From assembly GCF_003026365.1 (NCBI RefSeq), contig NZ_PYOM01000002.1, positions 62,001 to 126,000 on the forward strand: a stretch of DNA of 64,000 nucleotides, given 5' to 3'. The notes beneath the pieces are model-generated. The model saw only the letters and a list, made by a program, of their open reading frames with translations, searched no databases and was not told the origin of the DNA. Position 1 is the first letter of the stretch; every line of letters starts with the position of its first letter. Below are positions 18,118-26,708 of this stretch, piece by piece. Source of the DNA: Photobacterium angustum (lineage in GTDB: Bacteria; Pseudomonadota; Gammaproteobacteria; Enterobacterales; Vibrionaceae). The position numbers were made by a program, and so were the translations under genes.

Positions 18118-18610
18118 TTACACCGCTATTTTACCAAGCTTTCGGCGTATTCTTTTTACTGCACTGACCATATTTTTAAGTTCTGGTTTCGTTTCAATCC
18201 AGATACGTATTTTAAATACCATAATCAGAATTTATTCATAATCGTTCTACTGGAATTAATATCAATACCTAACTAATTAACACCGTAGTAGCTTCAACAA
18301 CTTCATTACGCAAAGCTAAAGCAATTTGGTTAGCAACAGCGCTTAACGGGTTGTGAGAATATCCACTCAAAAAATCGTGACAAGACCTGTTAGCATCCCT
18401 TTCTTACGCTTTGTTGTTAATAATTGCGAATAACTGATCCAATCAATCGTCATTGGCTTTATGCTACAAATTCCAAACATTTTTTAACTCTGTTTGATCA
18501 ATGTCACCACGCCAGTATTTCTCTTGCGCAATTTTAAGCTCACGGTGACTACCAACTCGCGGGTATCCCAAAATATGGGTAATCGTTTTATCTTCTACTT
18601 GCTGACCCAT
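18118..18610 (-). pseudogene. metE: Relic of metE (cobalamin-independent methionine synthase)
   Basis: Three collinear pieces of MetE survive in 493 bases. (1) 18464-18610: an intact start with AAGGA, then 48 codons matching the MetE N-terminus ([26 protein letters not shown]), ending in a stop. (2) About 18265-18460: a piece matching the region before the C-terminal active site ([24 protein letters not shown], then after a frameshift VANQIALALRNEV). (3) 18118-18227: the C-terminal end (ETKPELKNMVSAV). Full MetE is about 750 residues, so roughly three quarters of the gene is deleted and the rest carries stops and frameshifts. It lies divergent to metR, exactly where an active metE sits in E. 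coli. Confidence 0.88.
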
Positions 18611-18674
18611 CTCTTGTTCCTTCAAAATTTATGATTTGATTCCTTTGCCTACACATTGAAGGAATGAGTGATAT

Positions 18675-18717
18675 TGAACAACGTCCAAATATTCACCTTG
18701 ATTATGAATATTTCTCA
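18675..18717. promoter_or_regulatory. Two MetR-box-like sites in the metE'-metR intergenic region
   Basis: TGAACAACGTCCA (18675-18687) and TGAATATTTCTCA (18705-18717) each fit TGAA-N5-TTCA with one or two differences. They lie between the metE relic and metR, where MetR binds in enterobacteria. Confidence 0.5.
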
Positions 18718-18757
18718 AGTTGATAGTATGGCGATATAAATTAATTTACTCTAATAT

Positions 18758-18781
18758 AGACGTTTAGCCATCCAGACGTTT
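18758..18781 (+). promoter_or_regulatory. MetJ operator (three contiguous met boxes)
   Basis: AGACGTTT-AGCCATCC-AGACGTTT: three adjacent 8-mers; the outer two match the met box AGACGTCT at 7 of 8 positions and the middle one at 5 of 8. It ends 63 bases before metR. This predicts methionine (SAM)-dependent repression of metR. Confidence 0.75.
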
Positions 18782-18844
18782 ACAGTCATATTAAAAAACG
18801 GTAAGTTGATTAAAGAACACGCTTTCACAAGGACGTAGATAAGC

Positions 18845-19756
18845 ATGATTGAGTTAAAACATCTTAGAACATTATCAGTATTACGAGATACTGGCTCATT
18901 AACGGCGACAGCCAATACATTGTGCTTGACCCAATCAGCTCTTTCTCATCAATTAAAAGACCTAGAGCAGCGGCTTGGTGGTCAGCTATTTTTACGAAAA
19001 ACTCGACCGGTAAAATTTACTGCAGAAGGTGATATTTTATTAAACCTTGCGGATACGATTATTCCGCAAATAACTCATGCAGAACATGAACTTGCTAATA
19101 TAAAACAAGATGCTAATGGTCGCTTACATATGGCGATTGAATGCCACTCCTGCTTTCAATGGCTAATGCCTGCGTTGAAGGAATATCAGGTACAGTGGCC
19201 AGCTGTAGCGCTAGACTTCTCATCAGGCTTTGGCTTCGAGCCATTACCTGCTCTTGCTTGCGGTGAGCTTGATTTAGTGATCACATCCGATATTCAGCCA
19301 CGTACTGAAATTCATTATGAGCCTTTATTTGATTTTGAAATGCGATTAATCGTTAGTGTTAACTCCCCCTTAGCAGAAAAACCTTTTATCACACCGCAAG
19401 ATATTGCTGATCAAACCATGCTGAGCTATCCCGTACAAAAAAATCGCCTAGATGTAGTGAAACATTTCCTACAACCTGCGGGCATAGAGCCGAAAGCTTG
19501 GAAACAGGCGGATAATACTTTGATGCTTGTGCAAATGGTGTCAGCCGGATTAGGCGTGGCCGCACTACCTAACTGGGCTATTCATGATTTTGCGCAGCAG
19601 GGGTTAGTCGTAAGTAAGCCGTTAGAGCAAGGTTTATGGCGACGTTTATTTGCTGCGATTAGAGCATCAGAACAGCAACGTCACTATCTACAAGCTTTTT
19701 TTGCAACAGCAAGGCAACAATGCCAACTCCATTTAGAAGGTATTAAATCAGCATAA
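18845..19756 (+). CDS. metR: LysR-family regulator of methionine synthesis MetR
   Basis: 303 residues that follow E. coli MetR closely: MIELKHLRTLSVLRDTGSL, TQSALSHQLKDLEQRLG, IECHSCFQWLMPAL, CGELDLVITSDI, RLDVVKHFLQPAG and ALPNWAI. MetR uses homocysteine as co-activator and controls metE, metH and other genes. The regulator looks intact although its classical divergent target metE is decayed, so it probably still serves metH or other sites. A MetJ operator and MetR-like boxes stand upstream. The ATG is preceded by AAGGA 11 bases away. Confidence 0.93.
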   Translation: MIELKHLRTLSVLRDTGSLTATANTLCLTQSALSHQLKDLEQRLGGQLFLRKTRPVKFTAEGDILLNLADTIIPQITHAEHELANIKQDANGRLHMAIECHSCFQWLMPALKEYQVQWPAVALDFSSGFGFEPLPALACGELDLVITSDIQPRTEIHYEPLFDFEMRLIVSVNSPLAEKPFITPQDIADQTMLSYPVQKNRLDVVKHFLQPAGIEPKAWKQADNTLMLVQMVSAGLGVAALPNWAIHDFAQQGLVVSKPLEQGLWRRLFAAIRASEQQRHYLQAFFATARQQCQLHLEGIKSA

Positions 19757-19770
19757 TCCATACAAAATAA

Positions 19771-19795
19771 AAGCCTCACTTAATGAGGCTAATTT
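19771..19795. terminator. Bidirectional terminator between metR and the DUF4250 gene
   Basis: AGCCTCA / TGAGGCT stem with a 5-base loop. On the minus strand it is followed by TTTTATTTT, on the plus strand by AATTT. Confidence 0.75.
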
Positions 19796-19808
19796 GTAAA
19801 TTAATGTA

Positions 19809-19997
19809 CTAACGGAATTGATTGGTTATTGGATCATACTGATAGCCTAGCTGTGCCAACTTATCCGTCAATTCGCCTTCATCTAGTTCATAACGACTCA
19901 ATAATTCAGACATGCTACTGCACTCTAAACGTAAGCGTTCATTCACTATCCCGATGACAATATTGCCATCCATACTCAATAGATTGTTAATTTCCAT
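19809..19997 (-). CDS. DUF4250 small protein
   Basis: 62 residues. NLLSMDGNIVIGIVNERLRLE and LAQLGYQYDPITNQF match the DUF4250 family, whose members are almost all about 60 residues. It is predicted helical and cytosolic. GGAAGG lies 3-4 bases before the ATG. Function unknown. It converges on metR and shares the terminator. The neighbouring membrane-protein gene upstream on the same strand has its own terminator. Confidence 0.82.
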   Translation of the reverse strand: MEINNLLSMDGNIVIGIVNERLRLECSSMSELLSRYELDEGELTDKLAQLGYQYDPITNQFR

Positions 19998-20078
19998 ACA
20001 CCTTCCAGCTCCCTACATAATGGCTTAATCAAAAAGTGTTCATGTTACTCATTAAGCATAGACGTAGATAACCAATAC

Positions 20079-20102
20079 AAAAAAGCCGCTATAAAAGCGG
20101 CT
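20079..20102 (-). terminator. Terminator after the membrane-protein gene
   Basis: On the minus strand AGCCGCT / AGCGGCT with a 5-base loop then six T. Confidence 0.88.
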
Positions 20103-20129
20103 CTATTTCATTGTTTTTAATATCGATAA

Positions 20130-20810
20130 TTAAAACAAAACTAACTGTAAGCCCGCAGAAAACATCAACACTACAAGCGCAATCACTAACTGCCAATTAT
20201 TTGCTTTTTTATTTAATAAGATGTGACCTGACCAAATCACTAAGCCAATCACCATTAATGCTAACGCAGTAATAATTTCTATCATGTGGTGACTTGTAGT
20301 TACCTGACCGAGAGTCATGATCTGCCAGATCATAAATAAAATTGTTAATATTGCACTGATGAAACCAGCAAAAGGCAATATACGATGAAATGCCTGTAAA
20401 CGCGTACGAGCAAAAGTCAGTAAAACATGAGCTAATGCACTACCATATAACGCGATCGCAACTAGGCTAATCGCAATTTCAGGCATATTTAAGGTGGGTA
20501 ATAATACAAGCCAACAAATAAATGCTAATACATCACTGCCATATAAAACTTTAATAGGCCCTGCATCACGTGTTTTCCCTGTTTTCACTTTCATGGTAAA
20601 GAACGCTAATGACAGTAAAGGTAAAACGGCTAAAGGCTGTGCTATTGCGGCTAGTAACCAACCAACAAGCAATACAGGTAACATTTTATGAACACGACCA
20701 CGTTGACCTGGACAAATTTCGCCCTTCATCAAAACAATAGTAAGGATAAGTTGCGCACCAAGGAGCGCGGGCACAAGAAAGGTTAAATAGCCTGCCATAA
20801 TAAACGTCAT
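20130..20810 (-). CDS. Multi-pass inner-membrane protein of unknown function
   Basis: 226 residues, mostly hydrophobic, with about seven predicted membrane helices (for example LPVLLVGWLLAAIAQPLAVL and ISLVAIALYGSALAHVLLTF). Overall length and helix number recall the YhhN/lysoplasmalogenase-type family, but I cannot match a specific motif and do not assign it. Neither ATG (20810 or four codons later) has a clear Shine-Dalgarno, so the exact start is open. It is monocistronic. Confidence 0.7.
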   Translation of the reverse strand: MTFIMAGYLTFLVPALLGAQLILTIVLMKGEICPGQRGRVHKMLPVLLVGWLLAAIAQPLAVLPLLSLAFFTMKVKTGKTRDAGPIKVLYGSDVLAFICWLVLLPTLNMPEIAISLVAIALYGSALAHVLLTFARTRLQAFHRILPFAGFISAILTILFMIWQIMTLGQVTTSHHMIEIITALALMVIGLVIWSGHILLNKKANNWQLVIALVVLMFSAGLQLVLF

Positions 20811-21087
20811 TGAGTAGAGAAAAAGTACAGCGATTATACCGAGTTATTCAGTGATGTGAATATATGGCTAGATTTTCTAAATTGAGACTGCATTTTAAAA
20901 TAAACCAATAATGTCATTTATTCTATTTGAGACGCATTTTGCATATTTTATTTAAAAATTCTTAACTATAAGAATTTTTAATAATTAAGCTATCTTTCAT
21001 AGTGAAAGCGATAAAATTAAAAAGAGGTTTAGCTATTTAGCCCTTAACTTCTAATCATCAGAATTATTCAAACTGCAGGAGGTTTAT

Positions 21088-21444
21088 ATGAGCAAATCAC
21101 AACTTCTCCCACTGTTATTGCTACTTAGCAGTTCACCAGCATTTTCCGCTATTTATTCTTGTGCTGACATACCATCAGGTAGAAATACCTTAGAAACCAA
21201 TGATTCAGGAATTAATGCCTTTTATGTCATGAATTGTTCAGAGCAAACCTTAACCTATAGTTACCAATATAACCCAGCTTCTTTTAACTCAGAACAGTTG
21301 CATGGTTTAGCAAAAGAAATGATAAAAAACATGCATTCAGATAAAGCGATTTTAAATAAACAATATCCTTTTGTTAATTTTCTCAGTTTTAAAATATATC
21401 ATGGTTCAACATTATTAGATTCAGTCGTTGAGAAAATAAAATGA
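21088..21444 (+). CDS. Small exported protein of unknown function
   Basis: 118 residues. The signal peptide is clear (SQLLPLLLLLSSSPAFSA) and GCAGGAGG stands 6 bases before the ATG, so this is a real exported product. The mature part is about 97 residues with two Cys residues (YSCADI and VMNCSEQ) that could form a disulfide. I do not recognise a family. The gene converges on the short gene at 21451-21639 with only 6 bases between stops. Confidence 0.72.
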   Translation: MSKSQLLPLLLLLSSSPAFSAIYSCADIPSGRNTLETNDSGINAFYVMNCSEQTLTYSYQYNPASFNSEQLHGLAKEMIKNMHSDKAILNKQYPFVNFLSFKIYHGSTLLDSVVEKIK

Positions 21445-21450
21445 GAGCTT

Positions 21451-21639
21451 TTAATCTAGCTTCATAAGCGCATCAAAAGCAGCATCATCATCAATCAATA
21501 TATCAAGATCATATTCTGTAGCCGCTGCTCGTACTCGGCGATCAGGATCTGTGGATAGGATATCAATAAATCTGCCTTGCTGAGCCAGTAGCAAGCGCTG
21601 CTTTACGGTTAGAGCTTTTATTTTATTTTCATCTTCCAT
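21451..21639 (-). CDS. Small acidic HEAT-like protein of unknown function
   Basis: I take ATG 21639 (MEDENKIKALTVKQRLLLAQ, 62 residues) because GGTGG lies 8 bases upstream and the sequence is coherent from there. The frame is open up to 21726, but the extra 29 residues look unlike coding sequence and have no ribosome site. The segment LSTDPDRRVRAAATEYDLDILI resembles a single HEAT-type helical repeat. The protein ends in an acidic tail. Cytosolic; function not known. Confidence 0.6.
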   Translation of the reverse strand: MEDENKIKALTVKQRLLLAQQGRFIDILSTDPDRRVRAAATEYDLDILIDDDAAFDALMKLD

Positions 21640-21815
21640 TTTTAATGCCACCAAATATGAAACAAAACGCATACATATTAACTTAAAATTCTTATAAAAC
21701 ATATGTAAAACTTTAAATACCAGCATTACTGAATATGGATAGATTTATCATCATTCTAATAGCCTGATATAATCATAAAATAACGTCTATCTCTCTTTAC
21801 TTACTGGACAAGACT

Positions 21816-22232
21816 ATGAAATTCTTTTCCCGCTTATCACTTACTATTTTTGTTTTATGTTTCAGCTTCTTTTCATCTCTCGCCTTAGCTGCAAATAAAA
21901 CACAGGACGTACGTTTTGAAAAAGGCGCAACCAGCGCTGAATATCCTGCAAAAATAACAGGCTATGATTTTAATGATTATGTTTTTTATGCAAAAAAAGG
22001 GCAGGCACTAACGGCAAAGCTTCTTACAAAAAGTACGAAGTTATGGATTAACCTATCTAATCAGCACTTAGAATCAGGTGTTGATCTCAGTGAATATTCT
22101 GAAGCACTCAATAAACAGGGCGCTTATATTTTGCCATATAGCGGTAAATACACTATTCGTGTTGGTCAATATCGTGCTTTTGCTCGTCGTGGTGAGCATA
22201 GTGATTTTACATTATTGATTGAAATAAAATAG
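21816..22232 (+). CDS. pliG: Periplasmic inhibitor of g-type lysozyme (PliG-like)
   Basis: 138 residues with a signal peptide ending SLALA. The mature part reads closely with E. coli PliG (YcgK): VRFEKGATSAEYPAKITGYD, YVFYAKKGQALTAKL, VDLSEYSEAL, ILPYSGKYTIRVGQ. The family folds as a small beta protein and blocks goose-type lysozyme in the periplasm. G-type lysozymes are common in fish, molluscs and tunicates, so the gene suits an animal-associated marine bacterium. GGA stands 9 bases before the ATG. It is transcribed alone. Confidence 0.86.
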   Translation: MKFFSRLSLTIFVLCFSFFSSLALAANKTQDVRFEKGATSAEYPAKITGYDFNDYVFYAKKGQALTAKLLTKSTKLWINLSNQHLESGVDLSEYSEALNKQGAYILPYSGKYTIRVGQYRAFARRGEHSDFTLLIEIK

Positions 22233-22237
22233 TTAAA

Positions 22238-22268
22238 AGTACGTTATAGATCCTGTCTATAACGTACT
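22238..22268. terminator. Bidirectional hairpin between pliG and the MFS gene
   Basis: Perfect 13-bp stem AGTACGTTATAGA / TCTATAACGTACT with a 5-base loop. On the minus strand it is followed by a T-rich stretch (TTTAACTATTTT). Confidence 0.75.
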
Positions 22269-22287
22269 ATCAATATCCACTAGATCT

Positions 22288-23496
22288 TTATCCAAGTTGT
22301 TCTATCATTTCCGCTTTACTTTTTTCAGCTTCTCGGGCTAATAATCCACATAAAATAAACATTGCACTATAAAGAACCGTTCCACCAGCAACGACACTTC
22401 CCCATCGGCCATGCTGCCAACAGTAAATTAATATGAACCCCCCTACACTCCCCCCAACATAGTAATGCACTAAATACATCGCTGTTGCTGTAGCTTTAGC
22501 TACTTGTACATGTTTACTAACCCATGCATAAGCTAGTGAATGAGTAAAGAACGCGCCAGAACTAATCAGTAACAAGCTAATAAGGATCATTGCACGTGAT
22601 TCAACCAGACCTAACCACATTCCCAGTAAACTAATCACTCCACCTAATAGCATGCCACTCACAGGACTAAATCTGTTAGCCCATTTACCACTTAATCTTG
22701 CTGTAAATGTTCCACTTAAATAGCAAAGGAATATTAAAGCAGCCCAACTCAATGGTAGATTAAACGGTGCCGCGACCAATCTAAAACCAGAGACCGAATA
22801 CAGGTTAACAAATAAAGCAAAGTTAATACCGCCAATCAACATAGCGATCCATAATATCGGTTGCTTTATATGCTGTAGCAAATGCTTACCATGAACGCGA
22901 AAACCTTGGCGATTAGGCTTAAAGTGTTGCTGTTTAGGTAATAACTTGATCACAATAATTGCACCAACCAAGCTAAAACCAGCTAATCCTAACACGGCAA
23001 GATGCCAGCTATAATGTTCACTGACAATACCACCATATAATCGCCCTACGATCCCCCCTAATGAATTCGCACTAATATAGCTCCCCACTGCAACCATGAG
23101 TGCTTTAGGTGTAAATTCTTCAGCCATATAAGCGACAGCAACAGCAATAAAGCCAGCAACAGATATCCCCATCACAGCTCTTAAAATGGTAAGAGTGATT
23201 AAACTATTACTAAAAGCCATGATGCTGCCAACGACTGGTAATAATGACAAACTCACTAACATAATTACACGCCGTCCGACGATTTCAGAAGCAATCGCCC
23301 AAGGGATCAAGCACATGGCCAGCATTAGTGTTGTTGCTGCTAGTACCCAATTAATAGCTGTAGCACTCACACCAAATTCTTGTGCCATAAGCGGCAGCAT
23401 AGGCTGAAATAAATAAAGGTTACAAAAAACAATAAAAGAACCTAATGCCAATGCAAAACAAGCTTTTTTATAATGAGACGAATGGAGTTCAATCAT
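22288..23496 (-). CDS. MFS transporter, YnfM-like exporter
   Basis: 402 residues with 12 predicted membrane helices. The MFS motif between helices 2 and 3 (ASEIVGRRVIMLVSL) is present, and YLFQPMLPLMAQEFGVS, AVAYMAEEFTPKALM and YISANSLGGIVGRLYGG match E. coli YnfM. Family members are drug or sugar efflux pumps; the substrate here is unknown. A LysR gene is transcribed divergently 157 bases away, the same arrangement as ynfL-ynfM in E. coli, so that regulator probably controls this exporter. Confidence 0.86.
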   Translation of the reverse strand: MIELHSSHYKKACFALALGSFIVFCNLYLFQPMLPLMAQEFGVSATAINWVLAATTLMLAMCLIPWAIASEIVGRRVIMLVSLSLLPVVGSIMAFSNSLITLTILRAVMGISVAGFIAVAVAYMAEEFTPKALMVAVGSYISANSLGGIVGRLYGGIVSEHYSWHLAVLGLAGFSLVGAIIVIKLLPKQQHFKPNRQGFRVHGKHLLQHIKQPILWIAMLIGGINFALFVNLYSVSGFRLVAAPFNLPLSWAALIFLCYLSGTFTARLSGKWANRFSPVSGMLLGGVISLLGMWLGLVESRAMILISLLLISSGAFFTHSLAYAWVSKHVQVAKATATAMYLVHYYVGGSVGGFILIYCWQHGRWGSVVAGGTVLYSAMFILCGLLAREAEKSKAEMIEQLG

Positions 23497-23653
23497 ATAT
23501 TCACCAGAAAATAATGCTCAATACATTACCCATGCCATTGGTATAAGCATTAACGTGGGAAAGTTACCTATCAAAGAGCGCTTACGGTATCAATTGCCAT
23601 GCAATAATGAAAATATATAATATATATAATCATGATAACTTTGGTTTATAGCT

Positions 23654-24532
23654 ATGGATTCTCGACAACTGACCTATTTTGTCGCACTAGCAGAAACAAA
23701 TAATTTTACGCGAGCAGCTGAAAAGTTACACATTGCTCAACCCGCGCTCAGCATGACAATCAAAAAGCTTGAACAACAGCTGGGCTTATGCTTATTTTCA
23801 CGTAATGAACGCAAAGTAGAATTAACCGATGAAGGGAAAGTATTATTCCTTCACGCCAAAGCGATTATTCAGAAAATTAATGATGCACAAACCGCAATGG
23901 CAGAATTAAGAGGATTAGAAAAAGGAGAAGTGCGTGTCGGTATTCCAAGCATGTTAGGCTCATATTTCTTTCCAGAAATAATTATGGGCTTTAAGAGTCA
24001 ATATCCACATTTAAAACTGAGTATTGTAGAGGCTGGTACTCAATCAATTAGAAAAATGATCATTGATGGTGAGTTAGATTTTGGTGTGATCATTAATCAT
24101 GATCTTCCTGATTCATTGCATCCAGAGCCACTATTGAAATCACAAATGGTTGCCGTTGTTTCAGAAAATCATGAATTCTCAAAATATAAATCCCTTTCTT
24201 TTGCTGATTTTTTCAACCAAGAGCTAGTAATGTTTAAACATGGATATTTTCATCGAGAAACAATCGATAGCATCTGTGAGAAATATCATTTCACGCCTAA
24301 CATTTCATTTGAAACTAACTTACTGGCGATGATTTTTAAAATCGTAAGACAAGATTTCGCCATCACTACATTACTAGAAATGGTAACAGAGTATGAACCA
24401 AAGCTTGTCCCTATTCCTTTTGAACAACCGATCTTGCTTGATATCGTAATGGCATGGCGTAAGACTGGATATCTATCATTAGCAGATCAAGCATTTATTG
24501 ATTATGTAAAGCAGCACTGCTGCCAACAATAA
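23654..24532 (+). CDS. LysR-family regulator, divergent from the MFS exporter
   Basis: 292 residues. The N-terminal DNA-binding domain is canonical (MDSRQLTYFVALAETNNFTR, AAEKLHIAQPALSMTIKKLE), with a type 2 periplasmic-binding-like effector domain (GEVRVGIPSMLGSYFFPEII). The divergent position next to a YnfM-like pump suggests local autoregulation and control of the pump in response to its substrate. It is followed by a 320-base gap before dcuC, so it is probably not co-transcribed with dcuC. Confidence 0.88.
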   Translation: MDSRQLTYFVALAETNNFTRAAEKLHIAQPALSMTIKKLEQQLGLCLFSRNERKVELTDEGKVLFLHAKAIIQKINDAQTAMAELRGLEKGEVRVGIPSMLGSYFFPEIIMGFKSQYPHLKLSIVEAGTQSIRKMIIDGELDFGVIINHDLPDSLHPEPLLKSQMVAVVSENHEFSKYKSLSFADFFNQELVMFKHGYFHRETIDSICEKYHFTPNISFETNLLAMIFKIVRQDFAITTLLEMVTEYEPKLVPIPFEQPILLDIVMAWRKTGYLSLADQAFIDYVKQHCCQQ

Positions 24533-24853
24533 TTCCATTCTATAAATATCACTCAACAACGAAATAATTAAGTCGATTTATCTTATTAATCGAACTGATA
24601 TTAAATCTTATTATCTCTTAATAGAAAACAACACTAATATTGTTATTTAACAGTTAAATATCAATAATATTAAAGGTAATCATCATCTTATTTATCATAA
24701 ATTTAACAATGAACAATAAATACTGTTTTAGATCATAACTTATCTGATTAAATCTCGTTAATAATTTTAATTTTAGTTACATTATGCGCAGCAAAAATCA
24801 CCATCTAGCAACAACTTTTTATAATTAGATTTAAAATGAAATAAGGAGTCTTT
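24533..24853. other. AT-rich region upstream of dcuC
   Basis: 320 bases. DcuC is normally anaerobically induced, so an FNR or CRP site would be expected. I could not find a convincing one. ATTTAAC-A-GTTAAAT is a short perfect inverted repeat near 24650 of unknown meaning. No terminator was seen for the LysR gene. Confidence 0.35.
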
Positions 24854-26221
24854 ATGACGGAGCTATTAATAGGCTTGGTGATCACCATCGCCGTTGGCTA
24901 TTACATTGTTAAAGGATATAAAGCTGCAGGAGTGTTACTCACTGCGGGAGTTTCGTTATTAATTATCGCAGGCTTATTAGGTCATTCTGTTTTACCTGCA
25001 AAAGTTATATCAACAGGTAATTTATTCACCGATTCTCTTGAGTATGTAAAATACATGCTGCAGTACCGTGGTGGCGGCTTAGGTCTACAAATCATGTTGT
25101 TATGCGGTTTCGCATCATACATGACCCATATTGGTGCTAATAATGTCGTAGTAAAACAATTTTCAAAACCTTTATCATTTATTAAATCACCTTACGCACT
25201 ATTAGTTGCAGCTTATATTGTTGCTTGTTTAATGTCTCTTGCCGTGAGCTCTGCAACTGGTCTTGGCGTGTTATTAATGGCGACACTATTCCCAATGATG
25301 ACTGCAATGGGTATTTCTCGCCCAGCGGCAGCGGCAGTCTGTGCCTCACCTGCTGCGATCATTCTATCGCCAACATCTGGTGATGTGGTAGTTGCTGCAG
25401 AAAAAGCGGGGTTACCATTACACGTGTTTGCCGTTGAAACCGTATTACCTGTTTCTATCAGTGCTATTATTGTAATGGCTGCGGCGGCATTCTTCTGGAA
25501 TAAATACCTTGATAAGAAAAACAACACTCCAATGGAGCGTGTTGATATTTCTGAAATGGAAGTGACTGCACCAGGCTATTACTCAATTTTACCTTTCATG
25601 CCAATCATTGGTGTATTTCTATTTAACGGTGAAACTATTCCAGGTCTGAAAATCGATATTTACACCATTGTTGTGTTATCTATTACCATTGGTGCGATTG
25701 TCGATTTTCTGACTAATCGCTTGAACGGCAAGGTTACACTTGAAAACCTAGAGTCTTGCTACGCAGGTATGGGTGATGCATTCAAAGGCGTAGTGATGCT
25801 ATTAGTTGCAGCAGGTGTGTTTGCGCAAGGCTTAATGTCTGTTGGTGCCATTGATAACCTACTCGCATTGGCTGATAAAGCTGGTGCCGGTGGCGTCGCG
25901 CTAATGCTATTACTAACAGCGCTAACGGTTGCCGCAGCTATTGCAACAGGCTCGGGTAATGCGCCTTTCTATGCCTTTGTTGAACTTGCACCTCAACTTG
26001 CGGGTAAGTTAGGTTTAAGCCCTGCATTCCTTATCATTCCTATGCTTCAAGCATCAAACTTAGGTCGTACTATCTCACCAGTATCAGGTGTTATTGTTGC
26101 AACGTCTGGTATGGCGAAAATCAGCCCATTCGATGTAGTTAAACGTACTGTTGTACCTGTGGTTTGTGGCTTAATCACCGTTATTTTAGGTACAGTCGTG
26201 CTTGTACCTATGTACGCTTAA
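24854..26221 (+). CDS. dcuC: Anaerobic C4-dicarboxylate transporter DcuC
   Basis: 455 residues, about 12 membrane segments. MSLAVSSATGLGVLLMATLF, SPAAIILSPTSGDVVVAA, LTVAAAIATGSGNAPFYAF and MLQASNLGRTISPVSGV are hallmarks of DcuC. It exports succinate (and exchanges fumarate or malate) during anaerobic fumarate respiration or fermentation. AAGGAG stands 6 bases before the ATG. A perfect palindromic terminator ends the unit. Confidence 0.94.
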   Translation: MTELLIGLVITIAVGYYIVKGYKAAGVLLTAGVSLLIIAGLLGHSVLPAKVISTGNLFTDSLEYVKYMLQYRGGGLGLQIMLLCGFASYMTHIGANNVVVKQFSKPLSFIKSPYALLVAAYIVACLMSLAVSSATGLGVLLMATLFPMMTAMGISRPAAAAVCASPAAIILSPTSGDVVVAAEKAGLPLHVFAVETVLPVSISAIIVMAAAAFFWNKYLDKKNNTPMERVDISEMEVTAPGYYSILPFMPIIGVFLFNGETIPGLKIDIYTIVVLSITIGAIVDFLTNRLNGKVTLENLESCYAGMGDAFKGVVMLLVAAGVFAQGLMSVGAIDNLLALADKAGAGGVALMLLLTALTVAAAIATGSGNAPFYAFVELAPQLAGKLGLSPAFLIIPMLQASNLGRTISPVSGVIVATSGMAKISPFDVVKRTVVPVVCGLITVILGTVVLVPMYA

Positions 26222-26245
26222 TAGAAGTTAACATGATAAATACTC

Positions 26246-26276
26246 AAGCCTGTAGAGCGCTCTACAGGCTTTTTTT
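26246..26276 (+). terminator. Terminator after dcuC
   Basis: Perfect palindrome AAGCCTGTAGAG / CTCTACAGGCTT (CG centre) followed by a T-run. Confidence 0.92.
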
Positions 26277-26330
26277 ATTGCTCCTAAAACGGCAGAATAA
26301 CCACTCAATCATCGATTAAAGATAATTACA

Positions 26331-26669
26331 GTGGATAAACAACAAGCTATTTATCAAATTATGAGTTTTGGCCCAGAACGTGACAATGCCTTTTCTATCT
26401 ACCTTAATGCAGAGTCATCGGCTCCAGACACACCATTTATTGTTACTAAATCTTTGCTCATTCAAGTACTGAATAAATACCTAACGCAGGAGGTTGATGA
26501 TGACGATCTTGAACAATGGGCTAATTTGATCAATTTTCGTGACGATATTAATGGCGATGCGATTGAAGATTGGCTCTATGCATTAGGCAATCAAGAAATG
26601 ATGGGAAATAACGGAAATAAAAAAGCGAACATTGAACGTATGCTCGCTTTACTAAACCATCAAGAATAA
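26331..26669 (+). CDS. Acidic hypothetical protein
   Basis: 112 residues from GTG 26331; there is no strong Shine-Dalgarno, and an alternative ATG lies ten codons in (before SFGPERDNAF). The protein is acidic, without signal peptide or membrane helix, predicted mainly helical (LIQVLNKYLTQEVDDDDLEQ, IERMLALLNHQE). I recognise no family. The composition recalls small immunity or adaptor proteins, but no toxin gene is adjacent. It converges on the RNase H gene 13 bases away. Confidence 0.6.
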   Translation: MDKQQAIYQIMSFGPERDNAFSIYLNAESSAPDTPFIVTKSLLIQVLNKYLTQEVDDDDLEQWANLINFRDDINGDAIEDWLYALGNQEMMGNNGNKKANIERMLALLNHQE

Positions 26670-26677
26670 TGTATCAC

Positions 26678-26708
26678 CGATTTTAGCCCGCTCGCAGGGC
26701 TAAAATCG
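26678..26708. terminator. Shared hairpin overlapping the end of the RNase H gene
   Basis: Perfect 12-bp stem CGATTTTAGCCC / GGGCTAAAATCG with a 7-base loop between two converging genes; it covers the last codons of the RNase H gene. The stem itself holds the T-run on both strands. Confidence 0.65.
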
